Below, one piece after another: positions 33,914 to 42,579 of a stretch of 64,000 nt of DNA. The notes below the pieces were generated by a model. The model did not search any database, had not been told where the DNA came from, and was given only the letters and a program-made list of their open reading frames with translations. Made by a program: the position numbers and the translations under genes. Source of the stretch: Kribbella sp. CA-293567 (lineage in GTDB: Bacteria; Actinomycetota; Actinomycetes; Propionibacteriales; Kribbellaceae); contig NZ_CP114065.1 in the NCBI RefSeq assembly GCF_027627575.1, forward strand, positions 5,766,001 to 5,830,000, in the 5' to 3' direction. The stretch's first letter is position 1. Each line of letters begins with the position of its first letter.

Positions 33914-34803
33914 GACATCTCGACCCTCTCGTCGGGAACCAGCCAGCGCTGGATCATCGTCACCAGCAGCACGATCGCCAGCAGTACCACCGCGGCCGCG
34001 GAGGCCAGCCCGACCTTGTTGAAGTTGAAGGCGAGCTTGATGGTCTGGATCACGAACGTCTCGCTGTTGTTCGAGCCGCCGGTCATGATGAACGGGATCT
34101 CGAACACCGCCAGCGCGCCGGAGACCGCCAGGATCGCGCTCAGGCTGAGGATCGGCTTGATCCCCGGCGCGATGATGTGCCGGAACTGCTGCCACCGGCT
34201 CGCCCCGTCCAGCGCCGCCGCCTCGTACAGGTGCGGCGGGATCGACTGGATCGCGCCGAGGAACAGCACCAGGTTGAGGCCCATGAACCGCCAGACCGAC
34301 ACTCCCGCCAGCGAAGGGTTCACCAGCGCCGGATCACCGAGCCAGCTCCGCGGCGTGATCCCGAGTGGCTGCAGCACGGTGTCCAGCGTGCCGCCCGGCT
34401 GGAAGAAGTACAGGAACACGAACCCGATCGCGACGCCGTTGATCAGGTAGGGGAAGAACAGGATCCCCTTGAACAGGTTCCGGAACCGGGTGCTGAAACT
34501 CAGGATCGTCGCGAAGTACAGCGCCACGGCGATCTGGACGACCGCGCCGGCCAGGTAGAACAGGCTGACCGCGAACACCTGGAACAGCTGCGGCCGGGTG
34601 AACAGGTCGACGTAGTTGTCCAGGCCGACGTACTGCTTGGCCGGGCTGAGACCGTTCCAGCTGGTGAAGCTGTAGGAGATCATGCTCACCACCGGGACGT
34701 AGGTGAACACCACCAGCAACGCCATCGGCGCGAGCAGGTACAGCCAGGGCGTGTACCAGCGCCGGCGGGCCGGCGCTCGGCCGGCGCTACGGGTCGCCCG
34801 CAT
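33910..34803 (-). CDS. ABC sugar transporter permease (MalF type), mannan operon
   Basis: 297 residues with a basic N-terminus followed by six helices (WLYLLAPMALLVVFTYVPVV is the first) and the EAA loop EAAALDGASRWQQFRHIIAP. ATG at 34803 overlaps the binding-protein stop by one base (TGATG), so the longer frame to 34833 is not used. First membrane half of the importer. Confidence 0.9.
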   Translation of the reverse strand: MRATRSAGRAPARRRWYTPWLYLLAPMALLVVFTYVPVVSMISYSFTSWNGLSPAKQYVGLDNYVDLFTRPQLFQVFAVSLFYLAGAVVQIAVALYFATILSFSTRFRNLFKGILFFPYLINGVAIGFVFLYFFQPGGTLDTVLQPLGITPRSWLGDPALVNPSLAGVSVWRFMGLNLVLFLGAIQSIPPHLYEAAALDGASRWQQFRHIIAPGIKPILSLSAILAVSGALAVFEIPFIMTGGSNNSETFVIQTIKLAFNFNKVGLASAAAVVLLAIVLLVTMIQRWLVPDERVEMS

Positions 34804-36134
34804 CAGCCGATGGTGCTCTGTGCTTCGGACCACTTCTGGTTGAGATCACCGAAGATGCCGGCCAGATCGCCCTTGGCGGCGCCGCGGGCCACGTCGACGA
34901 TCCGCTGGCGGTACTCCGGTGCGCTGAGGCCGACCTCGGAGGCCTGATCGATGTCGGCCACCTTCGCGTTGTCGGCGAACGTCATGTTGACGAACCGCAC
35001 GCCCGCGTCCTGGAACGGCTGCAGGGTCGCGGGCAGCGGCGCACCCTTGACCGCGGACAACGACTTGGCTTTCTGCGCGTCACCGGACCTGGTGATGAAC
35101 CAGTCGATCCAGGCGCGGGCGGCCGGCTTGTTCTTGCTGTGCACGTTGACGGCGTACTGGTAGTCGGGCCGTACCGCGGTGCACCACTTGCCGTCGACCT
35201 GGGCCGGGAACGGCATGAAGCCGATGTCGTCCGGGCTCCTGCCGGCCTTCTTCGCCGCCTCCTGCATCTGGACCACGGCCCACGAGCCGAGCCACATGGT
35301 GGCAACCTTGCCGGTGCCGATCAGGTTCTTGGAGTTCTCCCAGTTGGTGGTGTTCGGGTCCGGTTCGGACAGCCCGCCACGCACGATGTCGTACAGCAGC
35401 GTGTCCGCGACGTTGAGGTCCTGCCCCGGCGCCCACGGCTCCTTGGTGCTCGCCAGCTTGTCGCCGGCACTCCCGTCGCAGCTCGGGGAACCGACCGCGT
35501 TGCCCCAGTTGGTCAACGGCCAGGCGTCCTTGTAGTTGGTGTAGTACGCCGTCGCGCCGGTCCTGGCCTTGATCGCCTTCAGCGCCTCCAGGAACTCCGC
35601 CGGCGTCCTGGGCCACTCGGTGATCCCGGCCTGTTTCCAGACCGCCTTGTTGTAGACGAAGCCGTTCGCCACCCCGATGTTGGCCAGGCCGTAGACCTTG
35701 CCGTCGACGGCACCGCGCTCGGTGAAGTCGAACTTCTTCGCCAGCTCGTCCGTCGTTCCCAGCGCGGCGAAGAAGGTCGGGTACTCGCCGGTCGGGACCG
35801 ACCCCGGAATCGCCAGCACGTCGCCGTAGTCCTCGCTGTTCATCCGGATCTTGACGTCGCCCTCGTAGTCGGTGATGCCCTGGAACTCGACCTTCACCTG
35901 CGGATACAGCTTGCCGAACTCCGCCGCGTACGCCTTCGTGGTCCCGTCCTGCACTTGGTCGGTGCGATTGGTCAGCACCGTGATCGATCCGGTCACCGCG
36001 GCCGGATCGGCCGGGACCTCCACCACCCCGGCATCCTCGGTCCCGCTGTCGCTCCCGCCGCCACAAGCGGTCAGTGCCATCACGGGGGCCATCACCAGGG
36101 CGATCCCCGCAGCCAGCAAGCGTGTCTTTCGCAT
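34803..36134 (-). CDS. ABC transporter sugar-binding lipoprotein, mannan operon
   Basis: 443 residues with lipobox LTAC (Cys about 24) and a family 1 extracellular solute-binding fold. Acts as the cell-surface receptor for the two permeases, predicted ligand beta-manno-oligosaccharides. Start at 36134 with GAGGAGAGACGG upstream. First gene of a five-gene operon (binding protein, two permeases, GH2, GH26) divergent from the LacI regulator. Confidence 0.9.
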   Translation of the reverse strand: MRKTRLLAAGIALVMAPVMALTACGGGSDSGTEDAGVVEVPADPAAVTGSITVLTNRTDQVQDGTTKAYAAEFGKLYPQVKVEFQGITDYEGDVKIRMNSEDYGDVLAIPGSVPTGEYPTFFAALGTTDELAKKFDFTERGAVDGKVYGLANIGVANGFVYNKAVWKQAGITEWPRTPAEFLEALKAIKARTGATAYYTNYKDAWPLTNWGNAVGSPSCDGSAGDKLASTKEPWAPGQDLNVADTLLYDIVRGGLSEPDPNTTNWENSKNLIGTGKVATMWLGSWAVVQMQEAAKKAGRSPDDIGFMPFPAQVDGKWCTAVRPDYQYAVNVHSKNKPAARAWIDWFITRSGDAQKAKSLSAVKGAPLPATLQPFQDAGVRFVNMTFADNAKVADIDQASEVGLSAPEYRQRIVDVARGAAKGDLAGIFGDLNQKWSEAQSTIG

Positions 36135-36202
36135 GTCCGTCTCTCCTCGTCGACGAGCTGATGGCTGCTCAACCTAGACGCCACTTCGACCGCTGTCCAT
36201 AG

Positions 36203-36268
36203 AACGTTTTAGTAAAGTTTCTGGGCGTATTGAACGACAGGCTTGGTCGAGTTTTATAGATCGTTAAA
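36203..36268. promoter_or_regulatory. Divergent promoter with LacI-type operator candidates
   Basis: The AT-rich patch holds two imperfect palindromes. The first (36203-36220) is centred on TTTAGTAAA (36208-36216); the second is TTTATAGATCGTTAAA (36253-36268). TTGAAC (36230-36235) and TTATAG (36254-36259), 18 bp apart, could be the promoter of the regulator gene. Both lie between the divergent lacI-type gene and the mannan operon, so the regulator probably binds here. Confidence 0.5.
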
Positions 36269-36341
36269 GCAGAACCGCCGGGCCTTGATAGATTTGCGGC
36301 GGCACAGAGCGCAGTACTCGACGAGTGAGGTGGGCACCGCC

Positions 36342-37385
36342 GTGGCGGGTTCGGGCACCGAAGGCCGGCAACGGCGGGCCACGATCAGGGACGTGGCGGC
36401 ACGGGCAGGCGTCTCCAACTCCGCGGTCACGCTGGCGCTGCACGATCGCCCCGGCGTCTCCGCGGCCACCCGCGAGCGGATCCTCACCGCCGCCAAGGAC
36501 CTGGGCTGGCGGCCGAACCTCGCCGCGGCCACCCTGTCGGGCCGATCACTGCACACGGTCGGCCTGGTGATCGCCCGGCCGGCTCGCCTGCTCGGGCTCG
36601 AGCCGTTCTACATGGAGTTCATCTCCGGCGTGGAGAGCGTGCTCAGCCGGCACTCGTGCTCGCTGCTGCTGCGGATCACCGACGCCGAGCAGGAGATCGA
36701 GGTCCATCAGCAGTGGTGGCAGGGCGGCCGGGTCAACGGCAGCATCCTGGTCGACTTGAAGGTGGACGACCCTCGGATCCCTGCCCTGGCACAGATCGGG
36801 CTCCCCGCGGTCGTCGTCGGCATGCCCACGCTGGCCGGCCCCTTCACCGCTGTCTGGACCGACGACGAGGCGGCGATCGACGAGGCCGTCCGGTACCTGG
36901 CCGCCTTGGGACACCGCCGGATCGGCCGCGTCGGCGGACCGCCCGACCTCGGCCACTCGATGATCCGGGCGGCGGCCTTCGACCGGGCGATCAGCGAACT
37001 GGGACTCGAAGGCCGCACCGAGGAGGCCGACTTCTCCCCCGACTCCGGCAGCCGGGCCTGCCGCAACCTGCTGCTTGCCGCCGACCGCCCCACCGCGATC
37101 ATGTTCGACAACGACATCATGGCCGTGGCGGCCCTGGGCGTGGCCGACGAGTTCGGGCTCTCGGTACCGGAGGACCTCTCCCTGCTGGCCTGGGACGACT
37201 CCCAGCTCTGCCAGCTCACCCGCCCCGCGCTGTCCGCGATGAGTCACGACATCCACGCCTTCGGCGCCGAGGTCACCGCGGCCCTGTTCGACGTGATGAA
37301 CGGGATCGAGCACCCGTCCCACCCGACCCAGCGCCCGCGGCTCGTTCCGCGCTCCTCCACCGCCCGGCCTCGAACGTTGCAGTAA
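36342..37385 (+). CDS. LacI-family transcriptional regulator of the mannan operon
   Basis: 347 residues. N-terminal LacI HTH (about 12-65; ATIRDVAARAGVSNSAVTLALHDRPGVSAATRERI) and a periplasmic-binding-like sugar domain (about 75-340; VWTDDEAAIDEAVRYLAALGHRRIG, VPEDLSLLAWDD). GTG start at 36342 is preceded by GAGGTGG. Divergent from the mannan operon, so presumably its local repressor, with manno-oligosaccharide as inducer (inference). Confidence 0.88.
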   Translation: MAGSGTEGRQRRATIRDVAARAGVSNSAVTLALHDRPGVSAATRERILTAAKDLGWRPNLAAATLSGRSLHTVGLVIARPARLLGLEPFYMEFISGVESVLSRHSCSLLLRITDAEQEIEVHQQWWQGGRVNGSILVDLKVDDPRIPALAQIGLPAVVVGMPTLAGPFTAVWTDDEAAIDEAVRYLAALGHRRIGRVGGPPDLGHSMIRAAAFDRAISELGLEGRTEEADFSPDSGSRACRNLLLAADRPTAIMFDNDIMAVAALGVADEFGLSVPEDLSLLAWDDSQLCQLTRPALSAMSHDIHAFGAEVTAALFDVMNGIEHPSHPTQRPRLVPRSSTARPRTLQ

Positions 37386-37417
37386 CCGTCCGGTGAGCAG
37401 CCGGGACGGAAATGGCC

Positions 37418-37454
37418 TACAGTGCACATATGAAGAGTTCTGCAGATGTGCACT
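37418..37454 (+). promoter_or_regulatory. Operator and leaderless promoter of the ArsR-CDF operon
   Basis: AGTGCACAT (37421-37429) and ATGTGCACT (37446-37454) are perfect inverted 9-bp arms that straddle the ArsR start codon. TACAGT (37418-37423) ends six bases before the ATG at 37430, the spacing of a -10 box for a leaderless message. A bound metal-free repressor would cover -10 and start codon alike. Confidence 0.6.
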
Positions 37455-37840
37455 CTCCGGCCGTGATCGACAGTTGCAACATCAAGCTGGTCGATCCCGA
37501 GCGGGTGGCGGCCGTCCATGCCAGGATGCCTTCCGAGGAGGACGTCGTCGACACGGCCGACGTGTTCGGTCTGCTCGGCGATCCGCGCCGGCTGAAGCTG
37601 CTGGTCGCGCTGCTGGACGGCGAGCTGTGCGTCTGCGATCTTGCGGCGGTGGCCGGGATGACGGAGTCCTCGACCTCGCACGCGCTCAGGTTGCTGCGGG
37701 CCCACCGGGTGGTCTCGGTCCGCCGTGACGGCCGGATGGCCTACTACCGGCTCGACGACGCGCACGTCCGGATGCTCGTCGACCTTGCCGTCGCCCACAC
37801 CGAGCACACCGACGCCATCCACCCGGAGCGGAACCAGTGA
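37430..37840 (+). CDS. ArsR/SmtB-family metal-responsive repressor
   Basis: 136 residues, winged HTH (about 50-110). ELCVCDLAAVAGMTESSTSHALRLL has the CVC signature of the alpha-3 thiolate metal site of ArsR/CadC sensors. The C-terminal helix LDDAHVRMLVDLAVAHTEHTD has Asp and His residues spaced like the alpha-5 zinc site of SmtB/CzrA. It therefore seems to carry two kinds of site. The start at 37430 fits a leaderless message; an ATG at 37412 is the alternative. Its stop overlaps the CDF start (GTGA), so it controls the exporter. Confidence 0.85.
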   Translation: MKSSADVHSPAVIDSCNIKLVDPERVAAVHARMPSEEDVVDTADVFGLLGDPRRLKLLVALLDGELCVCDLAAVAGMTESSTSHALRLLRAHRVVSVRRDGRMAYYRLDDAHVRMLVDLAVAHTEHTDAIHPERNQ

Positions 37841-38913
37841 GCGCCGATCACGGCACTGCGCCGGGCCCGTCCGTCGGGGATGGTGTCGTCGCGGCGCACG
37901 CGGCCGTGACCGGGCCGGCGCCCAGTAAGGCGAACGGGCATGGGCATGGGCACGGCCACGGGGTCAGCGCCGACTCGGACAAGAAGCTGCTCAGCGGCGC
38001 GCTGGTGCTGATCCTGGCCTTCATGGCCGCCGAGGTGGTGGTCGGGTTCGCGGCCGGATCGCTGGCCCTGATCACCGATGCGGCGCACATGCTCACCGAC
38101 GCCGCCGCGATCGCGCTGGCGCTGATCGCGATCCGGCTGTCGGCCCGTCCGCCGGCCGGCGGCTTCACGTACGGACTGAAGCGGGTCGAGATCCTCTCCG
38201 CCCAGGCCAACGGCATCACCCTGCTGCTGCTGGCGGCGTTCTTCGTCTACGAGTCGATCAACCGGATGATCCACCCGCCCGAGGTCGAGGGCCTGCTGGT
38301 GCTGGTCACCGGCGTCGTCGGCATCGTGGTCAACCTGATCGCCACCTGGCTGATCAGCAAGGCGAACCGTTCCAGCCTGAACATCGAGGGCGCCTTCCAG
38401 CACATTCTCAACGACCTGTTCGCCTTCATCGCGACCGCGCTGGCCGGCCTGGTCGTCCTGCTCACCGGCTTCACCCGCGCCGACTCGATCGCCGCGCTGA
38501 TCGTCGCCGCGCTGATGCTGAAGGCAGGGATCGGCCTGGTCCGCGACTCGGGCCGGATCTTCATGGAGGCGGCCCCCGCCGGGCTCGATCCGGCCGCCGT
38601 CGGCGCGGAACTGTGCGCGGTACCGGGCGTCGTCGAGGTGCACGACCTGCACGTCTGGGAGATCACCTCGGGTGAACCGGCCGCGTCGGCGCACATCCTG
38701 GTCAGCGAAGGACTCGACTGCCACCAGATCCGCAGTGAGATCGAGACACTGCTGGCGGAGCGGCATCACCTGACCCACTCGACGCTTCAGGTCGACCATG
38801 CGTCAAGCGATGTCGAGGCAGCTCACTGCAGTGACGCGCACGGCGCGGTGCACCGGCCGGTCGAGGTCACAGCCGCTGGAACAGGACCTGACCCGGCCAG
38901 ACCGAATCACTGA
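37837..38913 (+). CDS. Cation diffusion facilitator (Zn/Cd/Co exporter, CzcD/ZitB type)
   Basis: 358 residues with six predicted helices. A His-rich N-terminus (GHGHGHGHG, about 34-42) precedes the helices. LITDAAHMLTD in helix II and FQHILND in helix V give the HxxxD metal sites of Zn-CDFs. The cytoplasmic C-terminal domain (VHDLHVWEI) is typical. Exports divalent metal by proton antiport. Second gene of the ArsR operon. Its last 47 bp overlap the convergent GNAT gene. Confidence 0.92.
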   Translation: MSADHGTAPGPSVGDGVVAAHAAVTGPAPSKANGHGHGHGHGVSADSDKKLLSGALVLILAFMAAEVVVGFAAGSLALITDAAHMLTDAAAIALALIAIRLSARPPAGGFTYGLKRVEILSAQANGITLLLLAAFFVYESINRMIHPPEVEGLLVLVTGVVGIVVNLIATWLISKANRSSLNIEGAFQHILNDLFAFIATALAGLVVLLTGFTRADSIAALIVAALMLKAGIGLVRDSGRIFMEAAPAGLDPAAVGAELCAVPGVVEVHDLHVWEITSGEPAASAHILVSEGLDCHQIRSEIETLLAERHHLTHSTLQVDHASSDVEAAHCSDAHGAVHRPVEVTAAGTGPDPARPNH

Positions 38914-39388
38914 TCGGTACGCCGAAAGGCTCGCCGCGCGTGAAGCCCTGCTTCTCGTAGTACCGGATCAGCTCGCCGTCTCCACCGCCGAAGCAGTCCA
39001 CCCGGAGCAGCCCGACACCCAGCCCGCGGGCCAACGCGCGGGCGTGGTCCAGCAGGTCGGTGCCGATCCCGCTGCCCTTGGAAGCGCGATCGGTCACCAG
39101 CAGGCGGACGTACAACTCCGGCTCGGTCGCGGGCGGGATGTAGGACATGGCGTCGCCGACGGCGAGCGCGCCCACCAGCCGCCCACCGGTCTCGCCGACC
39201 CACAACCCGCCGCCGGTCGCGAACTCCCTGATCTGCTCGACCCGCCGCGGATTGGTGGAATGCGGCTCGGTCCCCCATTGATCGGTCCGGCCCCGGGCGA
39301 CCAGCCACTCGGTCGCCCGGTCGAGCAACGCCAGCACAGCCGGTACGTCGTCGAGCCCACCGTGCCGGATCGTCAGAGGAGAAGTCAC
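38867..39388 (-). CDS. GNAT-family N-acetyltransferase
   Basis: 173 residues. VRLLVTDRASKGSGIGTDLLDHA (about 95-115) is the acetyl-CoA-binding motif A in a slightly divergent form, and LLRVDCFGGGDGELIRYYEKQGF is motif B with the usual YExxGF ending. GTG start at 39388. Acceptor substrate unknown. The 3' end overlaps the CDF gene by 47 bp on the opposite strand. Confidence 0.85.
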   Translation of the reverse strand: MTSPLTIRHGGLDDVPAVLALLDRATEWLVARGRTDQWGTEPHSTNPRRVEQIREFATGGGLWVGETGGRLVGALAVGDAMSYIPPATEPELYVRLLVTDRASKGSGIGTDLLDHARALARGLGVGLLRVDCFGGGDGELIRYYEKQGFTRGEPFGVPISDSVWPGQVLFQRL

Positions 39389-39412
39389 CCCGTCATCCTC
39401 GCAGCACGGTCT

Positions 39413-40264
39413 TCAGGCCGGCGCCGGCCAGACGAACTCGGGATCATGCCGATAGTCGTCACGCCGCCACTCCAGGGCCATCCGGACCATCTCGTGCGCA
39501 CCCGTGCCGATCACCTTGCGCAGCGGCGCTTCGGGCTCGTCGAGCAACGCCAGCAACGCCTCCGCCGCGACCCGCGGCGACTCGTCGGTCGACGGGCCGG
39601 CCGCTTGCACGTCTTCAGGCGTCGGGTAGCCGGGCATCCCGAAGATGCCACCACGAGTCTCGTCGTACGCCGGGAGCGCGGTGGCGTAGGCCATGCTCGA
39701 CCCGAACCAGTCGGTGGCGAACCCTCCCAACTGCAGCAGGTGCACCCCGATCCCCAGTGGCGCCACCTCCGCGGCGAGCGCCGAACTGAACCCTTCGAGC
39801 GCCCACTTGCTGGCGTTGTAGGCGCCGAAGAGCGGCAGATGCCCGACCGCGCCGACCGTCGACACCTGCACGATCTTTCCCGAACCGCGCTGGCGCAGGT
39901 GAGGCAGCACCGCTTGGGAAACCCACAGTGCGCCGTACAGGTTGACCTCGAACTGCGCCCGGACCTCCTGCTCGGACAGCTCCTCGATCGCGCCGACCAG
40001 GCCGTAGCCCGCGTTGTTCACCACCACATCCGGTACGCCGACCGTCGCGGCCACCTCGTCGATCACCCGGAAGACGTCAGCTCGATCAGTGACGTCGAGA
40101 CGCCACGGGACCAGGCGATCGCCGTACTTCTCGGTCAGGTCGTCCAGAACCCCCTCGCGACGGATCGTCGCCACCACACGATCACCCTGCTCCAGCGCCG
40201 CTTCGGCGAAAGCACGCCCGAGCCCCCGCCCTGCGCCGGTCACGAACCACAGTCGTCGCGTCAT
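39413..40264 (-). CDS. Short-chain dehydrogenase/reductase
   Basis: 283 residues of the classical SDR type: VTGAGRGLGRAF (TGxxxGxG cofactor motif), NNAGYG, catalytic Ser in STVGAVG and YNASK (YxxxK). The Arg in IRREG after the second strand suggests NADP preference. ATG at 40264 has GTGAGGGG upstream. Divergent from a TetR regulator with a perfect operator between them, so probably under its control. Substrate unknown. Confidence 0.88.
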   Translation of the reverse strand: MTRRLWFVTGAGRGLGRAFAEAALEQGDRVVATIRREGVLDDLTEKYGDRLVPWRLDVTDRADVFRVIDEVAATVGVPDVVVNNAGYGLVGAIEELSEQEVRAQFEVNLYGALWVSQAVLPHLRQRGSGKIVQVSTVGAVGHLPLFGAYNASKWALEGFSSALAAEVAPLGIGVHLLQLGGFATDWFGSSMAYATALPAYDETRGGIFGMPGYPTPEDVQAAGPSTDESPRVAAEALLALLDEPEAPLRKVIGTGAHEMVRMALEWRRDDYRHDPEFVWPAPA

Positions 40265-40282
40265 CGTCTGCCCCTCACTCGC

Positions 40283-40317
40283 TTGCTTCTCAACGAGACG
40301 AACCGTATCGTCTCGTT
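40283..40317 (+). promoter_or_regulatory. TetR promoter with perfect inverted-repeat operator
   Basis: TTGCTT (40283-40288) and TATCGT (40306-40311) are 17 bp apart; the -10 ends seven bases before the GTG at 40319, suggesting a leaderless message. AACGAGACGA (40292-40301) and TCGTCTCGTT (40308-40317) are perfect 10-bp arms with a 6-bp centre, overlapping this promoter and placed to control the divergent SDR as well. Confidence 0.75.
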
Positions 40318-40318
40318 T

Positions 40319-40891
40319 GTGAGAAGTCCAGACAGCAGTCGCCGCAGTGACCGAGCCCGGACCGCGATCCTCGAGGCCGCGGGCGCCGCCGTCGCCGAGC
40401 TCGGCTACACCCGGACCACGATCGAAGGCATCGCGACCCGGGCCGGCGTCGGCAAGCAGACGATCTACCGCTGGTGGCCCTCGAAGGGCGCCGTCGTCCT
40501 GGACGCCTTGGTGGCCGAGGAGCCCGCGGCGGAGTGGCCGGACACCGGCGACTTCGCGGCCGATCTGAGGCTGGTGCTGCGGGCAACGATCGAGGAGTTC
40601 GCCGACCCGGCCCGATCGGCGACGCTGCGCGCGGTGATGATCGACATGCAGAGCGATCCGGCCCTCAGCGACGCGGTGATGACGCGGATGCTCAGGCCGC
40701 ACCTCGAGGCGACCAAGCGGCGGCTGGAATCCGCCCAGCGCGCCGGGCAGGTGCGTGAAGGGCTCGACCTGGAACTCGCGACGGAGATGTTCAACGGCCC
40801 GGTCTACCACCGGTGGCTGCTGCAGACCCAGCCGCTGGACCGGGCCTACGCCGATGCCCTCACCGCGCTGGCGGTGAGGGCGCTCAGCTGA
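40319..40891 (+). CDS. TetR-family transcriptional regulator
   Basis: 190 residues. N-terminal HTH (about 12-58; RARTAILEAAGAAVAELGYTRT, then TIEGIATRAGVGKQTIYRWW) and a C-terminal TetR_C-type ligand domain (RWLLQTQPLDRAYADALTALAVRAL near the end). GTG start at 40319 abuts the operator. Expected to repress itself and the SDR gene. The same open frame extends far upstream, but that part is antisense to the SDR and GNAT genes. Confidence 0.88.
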   Translation: MRSPDSSRRSDRARTAILEAAGAAVAELGYTRTTIEGIATRAGVGKQTIYRWWPSKGAVVLDALVAEEPAAEWPDTGDFAADLRLVLRATIEEFADPARSATLRAVMIDMQSDPALSDAVMTRMLRPHLEATKRRLESAQRAGQVREGLDLELATEMFNGPVYHRWLLQTQPLDRAYADALTALAVRALS

Positions 40892-40908
40892 CTGTCGCCC
40901 TCGCCGGA

Positions 40909-42507
40909 TCAGGCGAGCGAGACCAGCTCCAGGTAGTCGTCGGTCCAGAGATCCTCGGTGGCGTCCGGCAGGATCAGCACCCGGTCCGGGCGGAGCGCCT
41001 CGATCGCGCCCTCGTCGTGGGTGACCATGATGATCGCTCCCGGATAGTTGCCCACCGCACCGAGTACTTCGTCCCGGGAAGCCGGGTCGAGGTTGTTGGT
41101 CGGTTCGTCGAGCAGCAGCACGTTCGCACCCGAGTGCACCAGGCCGGCCAGCGCCAGCCTGGTCTTCTCGCCACCGGAGAGCACCGCGGCGGGCTTGTCC
41201 ACGTCGTCTCCGGAGAAGAGGAACGAACCGAGCACGTTGCGGACCTCGCCGTCGGTCAGACCGGGGGCGACCGACGCCAGGTTCTGCCGAACCGTCCCGG
41301 CCAGGTCCAGGGTGTCGTGCTCCTGGGCGAAGTAGCCGAGGCGCAGGCCGTGGCCGGGGACGACCTGACCGGCGTCCGGCTGTTCGCGACCGGCGAGGAT
41401 GCGGAGCAGTGTGGTCTTGCCCGCGCCGTTGAGGCCCAGGATGACCAGTCTGCTGCCACGATCCACGGCCAGGTCGACCCCGTTGAGCACCTGTAGCCCG
41501 CCGTACGACTTGGTCAAGCCGGTGGCAGTCAGCGGGGTGCGGCCGGACGGAGCCGGGTCGGGCAGGCGGATCTTGGCGACGCGGGCGGTCCGGCGTACCG
41601 GCTCTAGGTCGCTGAGCAGCTTGCCGGCTCGTCGCGCCATGTTCTTGGCCGCCATCGCGGTCGAGGCACCGGCCCGCATCTTGTCGGCTTGGGCGTTGAG
41701 CACGGCGGCTTTGCGCTCGGCGATGTGGCGTTCCCGGGCCCGGCGGCGGTCGTCGAGTTCAAGCTGTTCGAGGTACTTGCGCCAGCCCGTGTTGTGGACG
41801 TCGATCGTGGTCCGCAGCGGGTCCAGGTGGAAGACGCGGTTGACCGTGGCCGCGAGCAGGTCGCGGTCATGGCTGATCACCACCAGGCCGCCGGGGTAGC
41901 CGAGCAGGAACGAGCGCAGCCAGCCGACCGAATCGGCGTCGAGGTGGTTGGTCGGCTCGTCCAGCAGCAGGGTGTCGTGCTCGGCGAAGAGGATGCGCGC
42001 GAGCTCGACCCGGCGCCGCTGACCGCCCGACAGGTGGCCGACCGGCTGGTCGAGAGCGCGAGCGGGCAGGCCGACACCGGCGGCGAGACGAGCTGCCTCG
42101 GCTTCGGCCGCGTAGCCTCCACCGGCCTGAAACTGTGTCTCGGCGCGGGCATAGGCGGCCATCGCGCGCTCCTGAGCCTCACCGGTGGCGCTGCTCATCT
42201 CGGCCTCGGCCTTCCGCAGCCGTCGTACTGCGAGGTCGAGGCCGCGGGCGGACAGAATGCGGGCCGTGACGGTGACGCCGGGATCGGCCGCGCGCGGATC
42301 CTGCGGCAGGTAGCCGACGGAGCCGGTGGACGCGATCGTGCCGCTCGCCGGACGGTCTTCGCCGGCCAGTGTCTTCATCAGGGTGGTCTTGCCGGCGCCG
42401 TTGCGGCCGACCAGTCCGATCCGGTCGCCGGGGCTGATGTGGAACGTGAGGTCGGACAGCAGCAACTGCGCGCCGACGCGAAGGTCTACACCGCGGACGG
42501 TGATCAT
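40909..42507 (-). CDS. ABC-F family ATPase (ribosome-associated)
   Basis: 532 residues, two ABC domains without membrane segments. Walker A GRNGAGKTT (about 35) and GLNGAGKTT (about 355), signatures LSGGQ and LSGGE, Walker B LLLDEPTNHLD and LLLDEPTNNLD. The linker about 235-310 is charged, as in ABC-F proteins that enter the ribosomal E site. Could be a translation factor of the EttA class or an antibiotic-protection protein. The leader peptide and RBS-pairing hairpin upstream suggest that it responds to ribosome stalling. Start at 42507 with AGAGAG upstream. Confidence 0.9.
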   Translation of the reverse strand: MITVRGVDLRVGAQLLLSDLTFHISPGDRIGLVGRNGAGKTTLMKTLAGEDRPASGTIASTGSVGYLPQDPRAADPGVTVTARILSARGLDLAVRRLRKAEAEMSSATGEAQERAMAAYARAETQFQAGGGYAAEAEAARLAAGVGLPARALDQPVGHLSGGQRRRVELARILFAEHDTLLLDEPTNHLDADSVGWLRSFLLGYPGGLVVISHDRDLLAATVNRVFHLDPLRTTIDVHNTGWRKYLEQLELDDRRRARERHIAERKAAVLNAQADKMRAGASTAMAAKNMARRAGKLLSDLEPVRRTARVAKIRLPDPAPSGRTPLTATGLTKSYGGLQVLNGVDLAVDRGSRLVILGLNGAGKTTLLRILAGREQPDAGQVVPGHGLRLGYFAQEHDTLDLAGTVRQNLASVAPGLTDGEVRNVLGSFLFSGDDVDKPAAVLSGGEKTRLALAGLVHSGANVLLLDEPTNNLDPASRDEVLGAVGNYPGAIIMVTHDEGAIEALRPDRVLILPDATEDLWTDDYLELVSLA

Positions 42508-42517
42508 GACAACTACT

Positions 42518-42579
42518 CTCTGTGATGTCTGCTGGACGCACTTCAGGTACGGAAGCGGGGTCCGCAGCTAGACACAGAG
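42518..42579 (-). promoter_or_regulatory. RBS-sequestering inverted repeat in the ABC-F leader
   Basis: On the minus strand, CTCTGTG within the leader ORF (plus 42573-42579) is complementary to CACAGAG (plus 42518-42524), which includes the AGAG ribosome site of the ABC-F gene. Pairing would hide the ribosome site. A ribosome stalled on the leader ORF would cover the first arm and free it. This is a model from sequence, not shown. Confidence 0.5.

Noticed and set aside
38798..40318. Long upstream extension of the TetR frame
   Set aside because: The part before 40319 is antisense to the GNAT and SDR genes. The HTH begins just after the GTG at 40319, which has its own promoter and operator.
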